Positions 35,565 through 45,010 of a stretch of DNA of 64,000 bases are shown piece after piece. The notes under the pieces were generated by a model, which saw only the letters and a list, made by a program, of their open reading frames with translations, made no database searches and had not been told where the DNA came from. Position 1 is the stretch's first letter. Each line of letters opens with the position of its first letter. The translations under genes and the position numbers were made by a program. The stretch covers positions 36,044-100,043 of the forward strand of contig NZ_BEWV01000216.1 in assembly GCF_002933775.1 (NCBI RefSeq), given 5' to 3'. This stretch comes from Prevotella sp. MGM1 (GTDB lineage Bacteria > Bacteroidota > Bacteroidia > Bacteroidales > Bacteroidaceae).

Positions 35565-38087
35565 ATGAGAACAAAAGGAAAAATCATGCTCATGGCTATG
35601 GCGATGCTGTTGACAAGCATCTGCGCCATGGCACAAGCAGGAAAGACAGTTGAGGTAAGAGGTACGCTGAAAGACTCGCTTACCTCAGAAGGCGAACCTT
35701 ATGCCACAATCAGAATCACGAAGAAAGGCAATGACAGCAAACCGCTGAAAATGGGCGTGACGGACAAGACGGGAAAATTCATCCTGAAAACATCCGGCAC
35801 GGGCGAAATGACGATAACCATCAGTTCGGTGGGCCGCAAGCCGGTGGTAAAAGACTTCACCGTGAAACCGGCAGATAAAATCATAGACCTCGGAACGCTG
35901 CTCACAAGCGACGCAGGCAACGAACTGCAACAAGTGGTGATAAAATCGCAGAAACCTCTTGTAAAGGCCGACATCGACAAGATCACATATAACATGGAAG
36001 ACGATCCCGACTCGAAATCGAACACGGTTCTCGAAATGCTGCGCAAGGTTCCGCTCGTGACCGTCGACGGAGAAGACAACATCAAAGTGAACGGAAAATC
36101 ATCGTTTAAAGTATACGTGAACGGCAAACCGAACAAGATGATGAGCGACAACCCGACGGAAGTGCTCAAAAGTCTGCCGGCGAACTCGGTGAAGCACATC
36201 GAGGTAATCACCAATCCCGGCCCGAAGTACGATGCCGAGGGCGTGGGCGGAATACTGAACATCGTAACGGTGGGCGGCGGGCTCGAAGGATACACCGCCA
36301 CGCTGAGAGCCGACGCACGGAACCAAGGACTGGGCGGAGGCGGATTCGGCACGGTGAAAAGCGGAAAACTGACCGTGAGCGCACGCTACAACTACAACCA
36401 CCACGACAATCCGAAAAACTACTCGGAAACCCGACGCACCACGATAGGCGAGATTACGGGCAGCTCATCAGACCTCGCAACGTCAAGCGAGACCAAATAT
36501 AAAGGCAATTCGCACTCGGGAAGCATCGAGGCGAGCTACGAGATAGACACGTTGCGGCTACTTACAATGGAGTTCGGACTATGGGGAAACAACAGCGACT
36601 CGCACACCCTTACCACATCACGCGGACTGATGCCCGGCACGGGGGCCGAGCTTTACTACGGACAGGCAACCGTCGGCGGTAACAACTCGCGCTTCTCGAT
36701 AAACGGCGGCATAGACTACCAACGGCTGTTCAAGGTGAAAGACAGGATGCTGACACTGTCATACCGGGTGAGCACCAGTCCGAGCACGAGCGACTCATAC
36801 TCCAAATACTACGACACGAGAGCCGCCGACCAGCAATGGCAGGATTTCGTCGACAAACTGAAAGAACAGCAGACGGACGGGAAACAGAACACGGCGGAAC
36901 ACACTTTCCAGGCAGACTACACCACGCCGATAGGCAAGGCGCACACAGTGGAGGCCGGAGTGAAATACATACTGAGGAACAACACGGCGGAAAACTACCG
37001 CCGGCAGAAAGATTTGGCCGACGGAGAGTTTGAAGACGATATGGACCACAGCTCGCACTACAAGCACCGCAACGACATACTCGCCGCCTACACGGGCTAC
37101 GGACTGAAAGCGGGCAAATGGTCGGGACGGCTCGGACTGAGATACGAGCACACCCTGCAAGACGTCAAATACCTGCTTGGGCGGGGCACGGATTTCAGTA
37201 AAGACTTCGACGACATAGTGCCGTCGGCAAGCATCGGATACAAACTCACGGAAACATCAAACCTCCGGTTGGGCTACAACATGCGCATATACCGACCCGG
37301 AATATGGTATCTCAACCCTTACTTTGACGACACCGACCCCACATACATACGCCAGGGAAACCCCGAACTGACATCGGAGAAGACACACTCGGCAAACATC
37401 AGTTACAGCAACTTCGCCCAAAAGCTCAATTACAATATACACATCGGCTACTCGACGACGAACAACAGCATCGAGAGCGTATCGGAACTCGTGTCCGACC
37501 TGACACTCGTGGACAAGGGTTTGCAAAAGCCCACGGGGAAAGACGTGATATACTCTACATACAAGAACATCGGAAAGTCGAAAAGCCTGGACATCAGCCT
37601 GTACGCAAACTGGAACGCGACAAGTTCCACACGTATATATGCCAACACATATATACGCTACGCACACCTCGAAGACGGCATGACACTGCGCAACCACGGA
37701 TGGTTCATGAACGCCAACGGAGGCATACAGCAAAGCCTGCCGAAGGAATGGCGGATAAGCGTCAACGGCTTTTACCAGTCACCGTGGATAATGCTCCAAG
37801 GAAAGGGCACCCCGTGGTTTGATTACAGCATAAACGTGAACAAGTCGTTCTTGAAAAAGCGACTGACGATATCGGCCTTCGCAAGCAACTTCTTCAATAA
37901 GTATGCCTCGACAGACTGGTCGGAGCAAAGCGCCAACTTCATGAGCCAAAGCACCCACAGAATGCAAAGGATGCGCTACGGGATAAGCCTGAATTTCAGG
38001 ATTGGAGAGCTTAAAGCGAGCGTGAAGAAAGCCGAACGTACGGTAAGCAACGACGATGTCAAGAGCAGCGGAGAAAAAGGAGAGTAA
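35565..38087 (+). CDS. TonB-dependent-receptor-like outer-membrane beta-barrel protein
   Basis: An 840-residue outer-membrane protein with signal peptide MRTKGK...ICAMAQ (24 residues). Residues about 28-110 are a carboxypeptidase-regulatory-like domain (VEVRGTLKDSLTSEGEPYATIRI...VTDKTGKFIL). A TonB plug-like domain follows (about 125-225: DIDKITYNMEDDPDSKSNTVLEMLRKVPLV, VYVNGKPNKMMSDNPTEVLKSLPANSVKHIEVITNPGPKYDAEGVGGILNIVT), then a large barrel of the outer-membrane beta-barrel family 3 type. Such proteins are common in Bacteroidales and their ligands are mostly unknown. Next gene block is the metal-efflux operon 280 bp downstream, but a separate promoter and hairpin sit between, so a functional link is not established. 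Confidence 0.82.
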   Translation: MRTKGKIMLMAMAMLLTSICAMAQAGKTVEVRGTLKDSLTSEGEPYATIRITKKGNDSKPLKMGVTDKTGKFILKTSGTGEMTITISSVGRKPVVKDFTVKPADKIIDLGTLLTSDAGNELQQVVIKSQKPLVKADIDKITYNMEDDPDSKSNTVLEMLRKVPLVTVDGEDNIKVNGKSSFKVYVNGKPNKMMSDNPTEVLKSLPANSVKHIEVITNPGPKYDAEGVGGILNIVTVGGGLEGYTATLRADARNQGLGGGGFGTVKSGKLTVSARYNYNHHDNPKNYSETRRTTIGEITGSSSDLATSSETKYKGNSHSGSIEASYEIDTLRLLTMEFGLWGNNSDSHTLTTSRGLMPGTGAELYYGQATVGGNNSRFSINGGIDYQRLFKVKDRMLTLSYRVSTSPSTSDSYSKYYDTRAADQQWQDFVDKLKEQQTDGKQNTAEHTFQADYTTPIGKAHTVEAGVKYILRNNTAENYRRQKDLADGEFEDDMDHSSHYKHRNDILAAYTGYGLKAGKWSGRLGLRYEHTLQDVKYLLGRGTDFSKDFDDIVPSASIGYKLTETSNLRLGYNMRIYRPGIWYLNPYFDDTDPTYIRQGNPELTSEKTHSANISYSNFAQKLNYNIHIGYSTTNNSIESVSELVSDLTLVDKGLQKPTGKDVIYSTYKNIGKSKSLDISLYANWNATSSTRIYANTYIRYAHLEDGMTLRNHGWFMNANGGIQQSLPKEWRISVNGFYQSPWIMLQGKGTPWFDYSINVNKSFLKKRLTISAFASNFFNKYASTDWSEQSANFMSQSTHRMQRMRYGISLNFRIGELKASVKKAERTVSNDDVKSSGEKGE

Positions 38088-38114
38088 TATTTCAACAGGA
38101 TAACACGAAACGCA

Positions 38115-38253
38115 GGGATCAAGGACGCGGACATGCTTTTTGAATAAACGGAAATCAACGGCTATACATTTGAATATGCATCATTTGTAAATCCAGAACA
38201 AACATATTCACATTTTATTCCGAATACAAAAGCATATCCGCGTCCTCAATCCC
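38115..38253. repeat. Widely spaced inverted repeat between beta-barrel and efflux genes
   Basis: Arms 38115-38140 and 38228-38253 are inverted copies matching at 23 of 26 bases (core GGACGCGGA / TCCGCGTCC), separated by 87 nt of AT-rich sequence. It begins 28 bp after the stop codon at 38087. Confidence 0.6.
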
Positions 38254-38310
38254 TATATTCCATATTCTTTCCAAAGAATAAAAAACATCCCCACCCGCCA
38301 CACCATCCAC

Positions 38311-38329
38311 TTTGCAACCGGGTTGCAAA
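38311..38329. promoter_or_regulatory. Perfect operator-like palindrome in the metal-efflux promoter
   Basis: TTTGCAACC-G-GGTTGCAAA, 9-bp arms with a single central base. It ends 10 bp before the -7 box, covering the -33 region, where a bound regulator would block RNA polymerase. Dyad symmetry fits a metal-sensing Fur/Zur-type or similar dimeric regulator, but no regulator gene is adjacent, so the partner is unknown. Confidence 0.65.
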
Positions 38330-38339
38330 ACCATTGTCT

Positions 38340-38347
38340 TATTTTTG
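38340..38347 (+). promoter_or_regulatory. Putative -7 box of the metal-efflux operon
   Basis: TATTTTTG followed by CATTC, 19 bp before the ATG at 38367. It supports starting the adaptor at 38367 rather than at an upstream TTG. Confidence 0.6.
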
Positions 38348-38366
38348 CATTCTAAATAATAAGACA

Positions 38367-39509
38367 ATGGGAAATAGAGCATATTTATTTGTTTTCGCTT
38401 TATCCGGCATAATCGCTGCCGGATGCCACTCGGACCACAATGACCACAAAGAGCCGGAACATGTGGATGATAAAGAAAAGCACGCAGACGAGATTGTTTT
38501 CACACATGAACAGGCAGAAGCCGCAGGACTGAGAACGGAGACAGTAAAGCCGGCAGAGTTCCGGTTCGTAATAAAGACCGGAGGACAGATACTCGCAGCC
38601 CAAGGCGACGAACGGACAATAGCAGCCACGGCAAGCGGAATAGTGACATTCGCCAAGACCACGACAACGGAAGGAAGCGCTGTAAAAGCCGGTGAGACCG
38701 TGGTCGGCATATCGGCAAAGACACTGCAAGACGGTGATCCGGCGGTAAAGGCGAAAGCCGCTTACGAAGCGGCTAAGAAAGAGTTGCGACGTGCCGACAA
38801 GCTCGTCTCAGACAAGATAATATCGGAAAAGGAATTTGAACAAATCAGACTGGCATACGAGACCGCAAGGGCCGCATATCAGGGAACGGCCGGAAGCGTC
38901 ACGGCAAAAGGCGTATCCGTATCTTCACCGATAACAGGGTACATCAAAAGCCTGCTCGTGAATAACGGGGAATATGTCAACGTGGGACAGGCCATAGCCG
39001 TAGTGTCTCAAAACAAACGGTTGACACTGAGGGCAGACGTACCGGAAAAAGACTTCAAAGACCTGCACTCCATCAAAAGCGCGAACTTCAAACCGGCATA
39101 CGAAAATACCGCATACAGTCTCGACAGACTCAACGGACGATTAATATCATACGGAAGGACGGCAACGGCAAACAGTGCCTTTATCCCGGTTACGTTCGAG
39201 TTTGACAACATCGGAAGTTTCGTCGCCGGCTCATACGCCGACATATACTTATTGTCAGACAGACGGGATAACATCATCAGCGTACCATTATCGGCCATTA
39301 CGGAAGAACAAGGCCTGAAATACGTATATCTGCAAGCGGGACACGACATATTCAGGAAGCGGGAAGTGACAACAGGCATGAGCGACGGAAAGCGCATAGA
39401 GATAACGAAAGGGTTGAAAACGGGCGACAAAGTAGTGACGACAGGCACTTACCAGGTGAAAATGGCTGCCTCGTCGACATCAATACCGCAGCACAGCCAC
39501 AACCATTGA
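38367..39509 (+). CDS. RND efflux periplasmic adaptor, heavy-metal type
   Basis: 380 residues from the ATG at 38367. The N-terminus is a lipoprotein signal (FALSGIIAAGC), followed by a His-rich stretch (HSDHNDHKEPEHVDDKEKHAD), and the protein ends in PQHSHNH; both can bind metal. The middle shows the adaptor plan: lipoyl halves (GGQILAAQGDERTIAATASGIVTF and GVSVSSPITGYIKSLLVNNGEYVNVGQ) around a helical hairpin (AKAAYEAAKKELRRADKLVSDKIISEKEFEQIRLAYE), then beta-barrel and membrane-proximal domains. It bridges the inner-membrane pump and the TolC-type channel. First gene of a three-gene operon (24 bp to the pump gene). Family: CusB/CzcB. Confidence 0.9.
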   Translation: MGNRAYLFVFALSGIIAAGCHSDHNDHKEPEHVDDKEKHADEIVFTHEQAEAAGLRTETVKPAEFRFVIKTGGQILAAQGDERTIAATASGIVTFAKTTTTEGSAVKAGETVVGISAKTLQDGDPAVKAKAAYEAAKKELRRADKLVSDKIISEKEFEQIRLAYETARAAYQGTAGSVTAKGVSVSSPITGYIKSLLVNNGEYVNVGQAIAVVSQNKRLTLRADVPEKDFKDLHSIKSANFKPAYENTAYSLDRLNGRLISYGRTATANSAFIPVTFEFDNIGSFVAGSYADIYLLSDRRDNIISVPLSAITEEQGLKYVYLQAGHDIFRKREVTTGMSDGKRIEITKGLKTGDKVVTTGTYQVKMAASSTSIPQHSHNH

Positions 39510-39533
39510 TAATCGCAAAATAAAGAGCACGAC

Positions 39534-42500
39534 ATGTTAAACAAGATAATAAGACTATCGCTCAACAACCGTATGGCCGTAATCGTAGCTGCCGTGATAC
39601 TGATGACTACAGGACTGTATACCGCCGAGAACATGGAAGTGGATGTTTTCCCCGACCTCAACGCCCCGACGGTCGTCGTGATGACCGAAGCCAACGGCAT
39701 GGCGCCCGAAGAGGTGGAACGCCTCGTGACGTTTCCTGTGGAGACTGCGGTGAACGGAGCAACAGACGTGCGCAGGGTGCGTTCGTCGTCTACGACGGGA
39801 TTTTCCGTCGTATGGGTTGAGTTTGACTGGGGAACGGACATATACCGTGCACGCCAGATCGTGTCGGAAAAGATTGCGGCAGTGAAAGAGGAACTGCCGG
39901 CAAACGTGAGCAGTCCGACGCTCGGCCCGCAGTCATCGATACTCGGCGAGGTTATGTTCGTGGCCCTGACGGCCGACACCACATCGCTGCAAGAGCTGCG
40001 AACGATAGCCGACAGAACCATAAGACCGCGCATACTCGCCACCGGCGGAGTGGCACAGGTGACGGTTCTGGGCGGTGAGATAAAGGAATATCAAATATTG
40101 CTGAGCACCGAAAAAATGCGCCACTACGGAGTGGGACTGGACGAAGTGTACCAGGCCGTGCAAGACATGAACCGCAACGCGGCGGGTGGAATTGTCAACG
40201 AATACGGTAACGAATACATAATAAGAGGCATCGTATCTACAGACGATGTGAGGGAAATAGGCAAAGCCGCCGTCAGGACAAGCACAGGCAGCGTCATACG
40301 CCTCGACAACATTGCGGAAGTAAAAGTGGGAAACAGCACCCCGAAGATGGGAACTGCATCACATGATACCAAACCGGCAGTGATGATCACCGTAACGAAA
40401 CAGCCCAACACGGGAACCATCGGCCTTACGGAGAAAATAGACAACGCTCTTGCCGAACTTCAACAGACACTGCCCGGCGACGTGAAGATGTCTACCGACA
40501 TATACAGACAGGAACGGTTTATCAACAACTCGATAGACAACGTCAAGAAATCACTGTATGAAGGAGGGTTCTTTGTGGTTATAATACTGTTTGTTTTCCT
40601 TATGAACGTCCGCACGACCGTTATCTCGCTCGTCACGATCCCGCTGTCTCTCGTGGTCTCAATACTCACCCTGAACCTGCTCGGACTAACCATCAACACA
40701 ATGAGTCTCGGCGGAATGGCAATAGCGATAGGCTCACTCGTGGACGATGCGATAGTCGACGTGGAGAATGTTTACAGACGGTTACGGCACAACCGGAACT
40801 TGCCCATACAAGAACAACGGCCTGCACTGGCCGTAATCTTCGAGGCATCGAAAGAGGTGCGCATGCCCATTCTCAACTCAACACTGATTATCATCGTGAG
40901 TTTCGTTCCCCTGTTTTTTCTCACCGGTATGGAGGGCAGGATGCTCGCACCGCTCGGAATAGCGTTCATCACGGCTCTGTTCGCATCCACCCTCGTGGCG
41001 CTCACCCTTACTCCGGTAATGTGCAGTTATCTGCTGGGTGACAAAAAAGAAGGCGTAAAGACCGTCAAAGAACCGATAGTGGCGCGTAAACTGAAAGAAA
41101 TATACTCAAAAGCGCTCGACAAGGCACTTGCAAACAGCAGGAAAGTACTTGTAGGCACGACGGTGGTTCTCATAGTCTCACTCGTGATTTTCGCCGGGTT
41201 GGGACGCAGTTTCCTACCGCCGTTCAACGAAGGCTCATTCACAATAAACATCAGTGCCATGCCTGGCATCTCCCTCGAAGAATCCGACAGGATCGGACGA
41301 AAAGCGGAAGAAATACTGCTCACCGTTCCCGAAATCAAGACCGTGGGCAGAAAGACGGGCCGGGCAGAGCTCGACGAGCATGCTCTCGGCTCGAATGTAT
41401 CCGAGATAGAAGCCCCGTTTGTGCTCGACAAGCGTTCGAAGGATGAGGTGCTCCACGACATCCGCGACAAACTAAAAGCCATACCTGGAGTAAACATCGA
41501 AGTGGGAGCGCCGATAACACACCGCATTGACGCCATGTTGTCCGGCACTCAAGCCGGCATCGCGGTAAAACTGTTCGGCACGGATCTTAACAAGATGTAT
41601 TCGATAGGCAACAAGATAAAAGAGAAAATCGAGCATATCGACGGTATAACAGACCTCAACGTGGAGCAGCAAGTGGAGTGTCCGCAGTTGAAAATAATTC
41701 CGAAACGGGACATAATGGTAAAATACGGTATTACCATGCCCGAGTTTACATCCGTCGTCAACACACTGCTCGCCGGCGAAACGGTATCTTCCGTATATGA
41801 AGGAAACAGGACTATAGATCTCGTCCTGAAAGTAAACGATGACAGCAGATCAACAGCCGAAAGGATAAAGAACATAATCGTGGACGTGAACGGAACGAAT
41901 GTACCGCTGGGCAACATAGCAGATGTGGTGTCGGCAATGGGGCCTAACACGATAAACCGGGAGAACGTGGCACGCAAGATTGTAATATCGGCAAACGTAT
42001 CCGGCCGTGATCTTATCGGAGTGGTAAATGACATAAAAAAGGAAATCGGTGAGAATATCACATTGCCCGACGGATACCACATAGAATACGGCGGACAGTT
42101 CGAGAGCGAACAGACAGCGGCACGCACACTTCTGGCCACATCAGTAATCTCGATACTAATCATTTTCATGCTGTTGTTCAACCAGTTCAAAAACGTCAGG
42201 CAATCGGTCGTAATACTTCTAAACCTGCCTCTGTCGCTAATCGGCGGCATACTGGCCGTGAGCATCACGGACGGCGTAATCAGCATTCCGGCAATCATAG
42301 GTTTCATATCACTATTCGGAATAGCGACACGAAACGGGATGTTGCTGATTGCACGCTACAACGATTTGCGCTCGGAGGGCATGAGCCTTACGGAAAGTGT
42401 GAAAACAGGCTCTGCCGACCGCCTGAACCCTATCATAATGACCGCCCTCACATCGGCACTCGCATTAATACCGCTTGTAATTGGCGGCGATCTGCCAGGC

Positions 42501-42653
42501 AATGAAATACAAAGTCCGATGGCAAAAGTCATTCTCGGCGGACTGTTTACATCCACACTGCTCAACGGTTTCATCATTCCGATAATGTATATAATAACCA
42601 ACAGGAAACAGGCCGGAAAAGAAACGGCAACAACCGAACACCAATTACAATAA
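39534..42653 (+). CDS. Heavy-metal efflux RND pump (CusA/CzcA family)
   Basis: A 1039-residue inner-membrane proton antiporter with 12 predicted membrane helices and two large periplasmic loops. Signature stretches include VDVFPDLNAPTVVVMTEANGMAPEEVERLVTFPVE near the N-terminus, the TM4 segment GGMAIAIGSLVDDAIVDVENVYRRL with the proton-relay acidic residues, GRSFLPPFNEGSFTINISAMPGISLEES, and GIATRNGMLLIARYNDL. These are diagnostic of the HME-RND subfamily, which exports Cu(I)/Ag(I) or Zn/Co/Cd. Which metal is moved is not decidable by eye; the methionine pattern of CusA was not confirmed. It lies between its adaptor and outer-membrane channel genes. Confidence 0.93.
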   Translation: MLNKIIRLSLNNRMAVIVAAVILMTTGLYTAENMEVDVFPDLNAPTVVVMTEANGMAPEEVERLVTFPVETAVNGATDVRRVRSSSTTGFSVVWVEFDWGTDIYRARQIVSEKIAAVKEELPANVSSPTLGPQSSILGEVMFVALTADTTSLQELRTIADRTIRPRILATGGVAQVTVLGGEIKEYQILLSTEKMRHYGVGLDEVYQAVQDMNRNAAGGIVNEYGNEYIIRGIVSTDDVREIGKAAVRTSTGSVIRLDNIAEVKVGNSTPKMGTASHDTKPAVMITVTKQPNTGTIGLTEKIDNALAELQQTLPGDVKMSTDIYRQERFINNSIDNVKKSLYEGGFFVVIILFVFLMNVRTTVISLVTIPLSLVVSILTLNLLGLTINTMSLGGMAIAIGSLVDDAIVDVENVYRRLRHNRNLPIQEQRPALAVIFEASKEVRMPILNSTLIIIVSFVPLFFLTGMEGRMLAPLGIAFITALFASTLVALTLTPVMCSYLLGDKKEGVKTVKEPIVARKLKEIYSKALDKALANSRKVLVGTTVVLIVSLVIFAGLGRSFLPPFNEGSFTINISAMPGISLEESDRIGRKAEEILLTVPEIKTVGRKTGRAELDEHALGSNVSEIEAPFVLDKRSKDEVLHDIRDKLKAIPGVNIEVGAPITHRIDAMLSGTQAGIAVKLFGTDLNKMYSIGNKIKEKIEHIDGITDLNVEQQVECPQLKIIPKRDIMVKYGITMPEFTSVVNTLLAGETVSSVYEGNRTIDLVLKVNDDSRSTAERIKNIIVDVNGTNVPLGNIADVVSAMGPNTINRENVARKIVISANVSGRDLIGVVNDIKKEIGENITLPDGYHIEYGGQFESEQTAARTLLATSVISILIIFMLLFNQFKNVRQSVVILLNLPLSLIGGILAVSITDGVISIPAIIGFISLFGIATRNGMLLIARYNDLRSEGMSLTESVKTGSADRLNPIIMTALTSALALIPLVIGGDLPGNEIQSPMAKVILGGLFTSTLLNGFIIPIMYIITNRKQAGKETATTEHQLQ

Positions 42654-42665
42654 TACAATAGAGAG

Positions 42666-43844
42666 ATGAAAAGACTACCGATAATAATAATGGCCATAAT
42701 GACGGCAGCGGCACTGCACGCACAGAACAAAATAGCCGATGTGCTGAACGTCATCGAGCAAAACAATACAACACTGAAGGTTCTCGCTGAGGATATGAAG
42801 ACACAAAAAACAGGCAACCGCACCGACATGACGCTACCAGACCCTGAGATTGGTTTCGGGTACCTTTGGGGCAGTCCGAAAACAATCGGCATAAAAAAGG
42901 ACGTGAGTGTGTCACAGAGCTTCGACTTCGCAACAATATCGGGAATAAAGAGTAAAGTCGCAGACAAAAAAGACTTGCTTGCCGAATGGCAATATAAAAC
43001 CGAGAGAATGAACATACTGCTCGAAGCGAAACAATGCTGCATAGACCTCATTTACTATAACGCCATGCTCAAAGAACTTACCGCAAGAACAGAACATGCA
43101 CGTGAAATGGCGACAGCGCAAAAGAGACGGCTCGACAGCGGAGACGGGAACATAATCGAATACAACAGTGCCTTGCTCAATCTGACTGCCACCGAGGCCG
43201 AACTTACAAGAATCGAAACAGAGCGTGACGCCACCGCCACACAGTTGGCGAGACTCAACGGCGGGGAAGGCATCACCTTGTCGGACAATGAATTCGAACC
43301 AATCGCAATGCCCAAGGATTTCGACGAATGGTATGCGACAGCCGAAAAGAAAAGTCCCGCACTGGCGTATGTGAGACAGCAAATAGAGGTCGGCAAAAAG
43401 GAAGTAGCCTTGAACAAAGCCATGGGACTACCGGCTTTCTCATTAGGATACCAAGGCGAGTTTGTGAAAGGAGAGCGTCATCAGGGCATTACCGTAGGCT
43501 TTTCGATACCGTTATGGGCAAACAAAAACAAAGTAAAACAGGCAAAAGCGGCCGTCCGTGCGGCAGAAGCGAGGGAAGCTGACGCAAAACAGCAGTTTTA
43601 CGGCAATCTGAGAACATTGTTTCACCGCACCACCGGCCTGAAAGTCACCGCCGACAAATACCGTTCGGTACTAATATCGGCCGACAACAGCGTACCATTG
43701 AAAAAAGCCCTCGATGCCGGACAAATATCCATACAGGAATATCTGACAGGAATAAGCCTTTATTATGACTCCAAAGATCGGGCCATTGAAGCGGAACGTG
43801 ACTATCAGAAAGCATACGCCGAACTATCGGCCGCAGAACTATAA
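42666..43844 (+). CDS. TolC-family outer-membrane efflux channel protein
   Basis: A 392-residue protein with signal peptide MKRLPIIIMAIMTAAALHAQ. Long amphipathic helices dominate (RTEHAREMATAQKRRLDSGDGNIIEYNSALLNLTATEAELTRIETERDATATQLARLNG and the matching C-terminal set KQAKAAVRAAEAREADAKQQFYGNLRTLFHR), the duplicated helical hairpins of TolC-type channels. Family: CzcC/CusC. It forms the outer-membrane exit duct for the metal pump. The gene starts 12 bp after the pump gene, so the three genes form one operon ending in the terminator at 43930. The order adaptor-pump-channel differs from E. coli cusCFBA. Confidence 0.88.
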   Translation: MKRLPIIIMAIMTAAALHAQNKIADVLNVIEQNNTTLKVLAEDMKTQKTGNRTDMTLPDPEIGFGYLWGSPKTIGIKKDVSVSQSFDFATISGIKSKVADKKDLLAEWQYKTERMNILLEAKQCCIDLIYYNAMLKELTARTEHAREMATAQKRRLDSGDGNIIEYNSALLNLTATEAELTRIETERDATATQLARLNGGEGITLSDNEFEPIAMPKDFDEWYATAEKKSPALAYVRQQIEVGKKEVALNKAMGLPAFSLGYQGEFVKGERHQGITVGFSIPLWANKNKVKQAKAAVRAAEAREADAKQQFYGNLRTLFHRTTGLKVTADKYRSVLISADNSVPLKKALDAGQISIQEYLTGISLYYDSKDRAIEAERDYQKAYAELSAAEL

Positions 43845-43929
43845 GTTCTCAATCAACCCGAAATAGTATACATAAAATATATCAACACACGTTTGTTTGG
43901 GTGGCAAACATAAATCCCTCAAGCACATG

Positions 43930-43970
43930 AAATCACTTAAACGGCGTTTGTTTAAGTGATTTTATATTTA
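43930..43970 (+). terminator. Terminator of the metal-efflux operon
   Basis: Arms AAATCACTTAAAC (43930-43942) and GTTTAAGTGATTT (43950-43962) pair perfectly around a 7-nt loop, followed by a T-rich stretch. Lies 86 bp past the channel gene stop. Confidence 0.8.
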
Positions 43971-44044
43971 TTTTCCCATAACGCCAAATACCCCAATCCT
44001 ACCAAAACAGAAACTCGGTTAGCTGTGATTTGCTTTAAAATTCG

Positions 44045-44052
44045 TATATTTG
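44045..44052 (+). promoter_or_regulatory. Putative -7 box of the nitroreductase gene
   Basis: TATATTTG followed by CAG. It lies 144 bp before the ATG at 44196, implying a leader longer than usual. Confidence 0.45.
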
Positions 44053-44195
44053 CAGTATGAATGAAAGGCATGGCAAACAAGCCGCCATACATTTGGCCCA
44101 ATCCGGCAATACTATTAAACAAGGCCGGTCATATATCAAATAAAAACAATTGCACTATTAAATAAAAGCTATACGATAATCAAAACAAAACAATT

Positions 44196-44939
44196 ATGCG
44201 AATGAATACAATAAACACAAGACGCAGTATACGCAAATATTCCGACAGGGAAGTGAGCGAAGAGTTATTAAACAAATTGCTCACCGAGGCGGGACGCACC
44301 CAGACGATGGGCAACCTTCAACTTTACAGTGTGGTTGTGACGCGCTCGGAGGAAGTCAAAAAACAGCTTGCGCCCGCTCATTTCAACCAGCCAATGGTGA
44401 CGAACGCACCCGTGGTACTTACTATATGCGCCGACTATAACCGAACAAGCACATGGTGCCGCAACCGCAAAGCGGAACCTGGATATGATAATTTCCTCTC
44501 GTTCATAAATGCCGCGACAGACGCTTTGCTATATACACAGACATTCTGCAATCTCGCCGAAGAAGCCGGGCTCGGCCTGTGCTACCTCGGAACGACGGTA
44601 TATATGCCGCAAATGATTATCGACACGCTCAAATTGCCCAGGCTCGTAATGCCCGTTGCCACGATTACCCTCGGTTGGCCCGACGAGAACCCACCGCTCA
44701 CAGACCGGTTGCCGACAGATTCTTTCGTACACCAAGAGACTTACAACGACTATACCCCGCAAGACATCGACCTGTATTACACCGCAAAGGAAGCGTTGGA
44801 AGAAAACAGGCACTTCTGCGAGATAAACAATAAAGAGACCCTTGCACAGATATTCACCGACATACGATATACCAAGAAAGACAACGAGGCAATGTCGGTA
44901 GGATTGGCCGAAGCCCTGAGACACCAAGGATTTATGTAA
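44196..44939 (+). CDS. Nitroreductase-family flavoprotein
   Basis: A 247-residue protein (245 if the second ATG, two codons on, is used). It begins with the FMN-binding nitroreductase motif NTRRSIRKYSDREVSEELLNKLLTEAGRTQTMGNLQ, where the Arg/Ser cluster contacts FMN phosphate. It continues with APVVLTICADYNR, an FLSFINAATDALLYTQTFCNLAEEAGLGLCYLGTT segment and PVATITLGWPDE, all typical of the NfsA/FRP-like branch. Such enzymes reduce nitro compounds, quinones or flavins with NAD(P)H in the cytoplasm. The physiological substrate is unknown. It is a single-gene unit ending in a shared terminator with the convergent MFS gene. Confidence 0.86.
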   Translation: MRMNTINTRRSIRKYSDREVSEELLNKLLTEAGRTQTMGNLQLYSVVVTRSEEVKKQLAPAHFNQPMVTNAPVVLTICADYNRTSTWCRNRKAEPGYDNFLSFINAATDALLYTQTFCNLAEEAGLGLCYLGTTVYMPQMIIDTLKLPRLVMPVATITLGWPDENPPLTDRLPTDSFVHQETYNDYTPQDIDLYYTAKEALEENRHFCEINNKETLAQIFTDIRYTKKDNEAMSVGLAEALRHQGFM

Positions 44940-45000
44940 AACAGACATATAAAAATAAAGTCGCATCGAAGAGATGCGACTTTATTTTTATATGTCTGTT
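44940..45000. terminator. Bidirectional terminator, nitroreductase/MFS
   Basis: A perfect 28-bp inverted repeat (44940-44967 and 44973-45000) with a 5-nt loop GAAGA. The stem begins right after the nitroreductase stop codon and ends 10 bp from the MFS stop. T-rich on both strands, GC core GTCGCATC. Confidence 0.92.
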
Positions 45001-45010
45001 AATTCGGATG

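Larger units (their letters stand above)
43845..44195. other. Spacer with terminator and nitroreductase promoter
   Basis: 351 bp between the efflux operon and the nitroreductase gene. It holds the terminator at 43930-43970 and a -7 box at 44045-44052. Nothing else was recognised. Confidence 0.5.
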
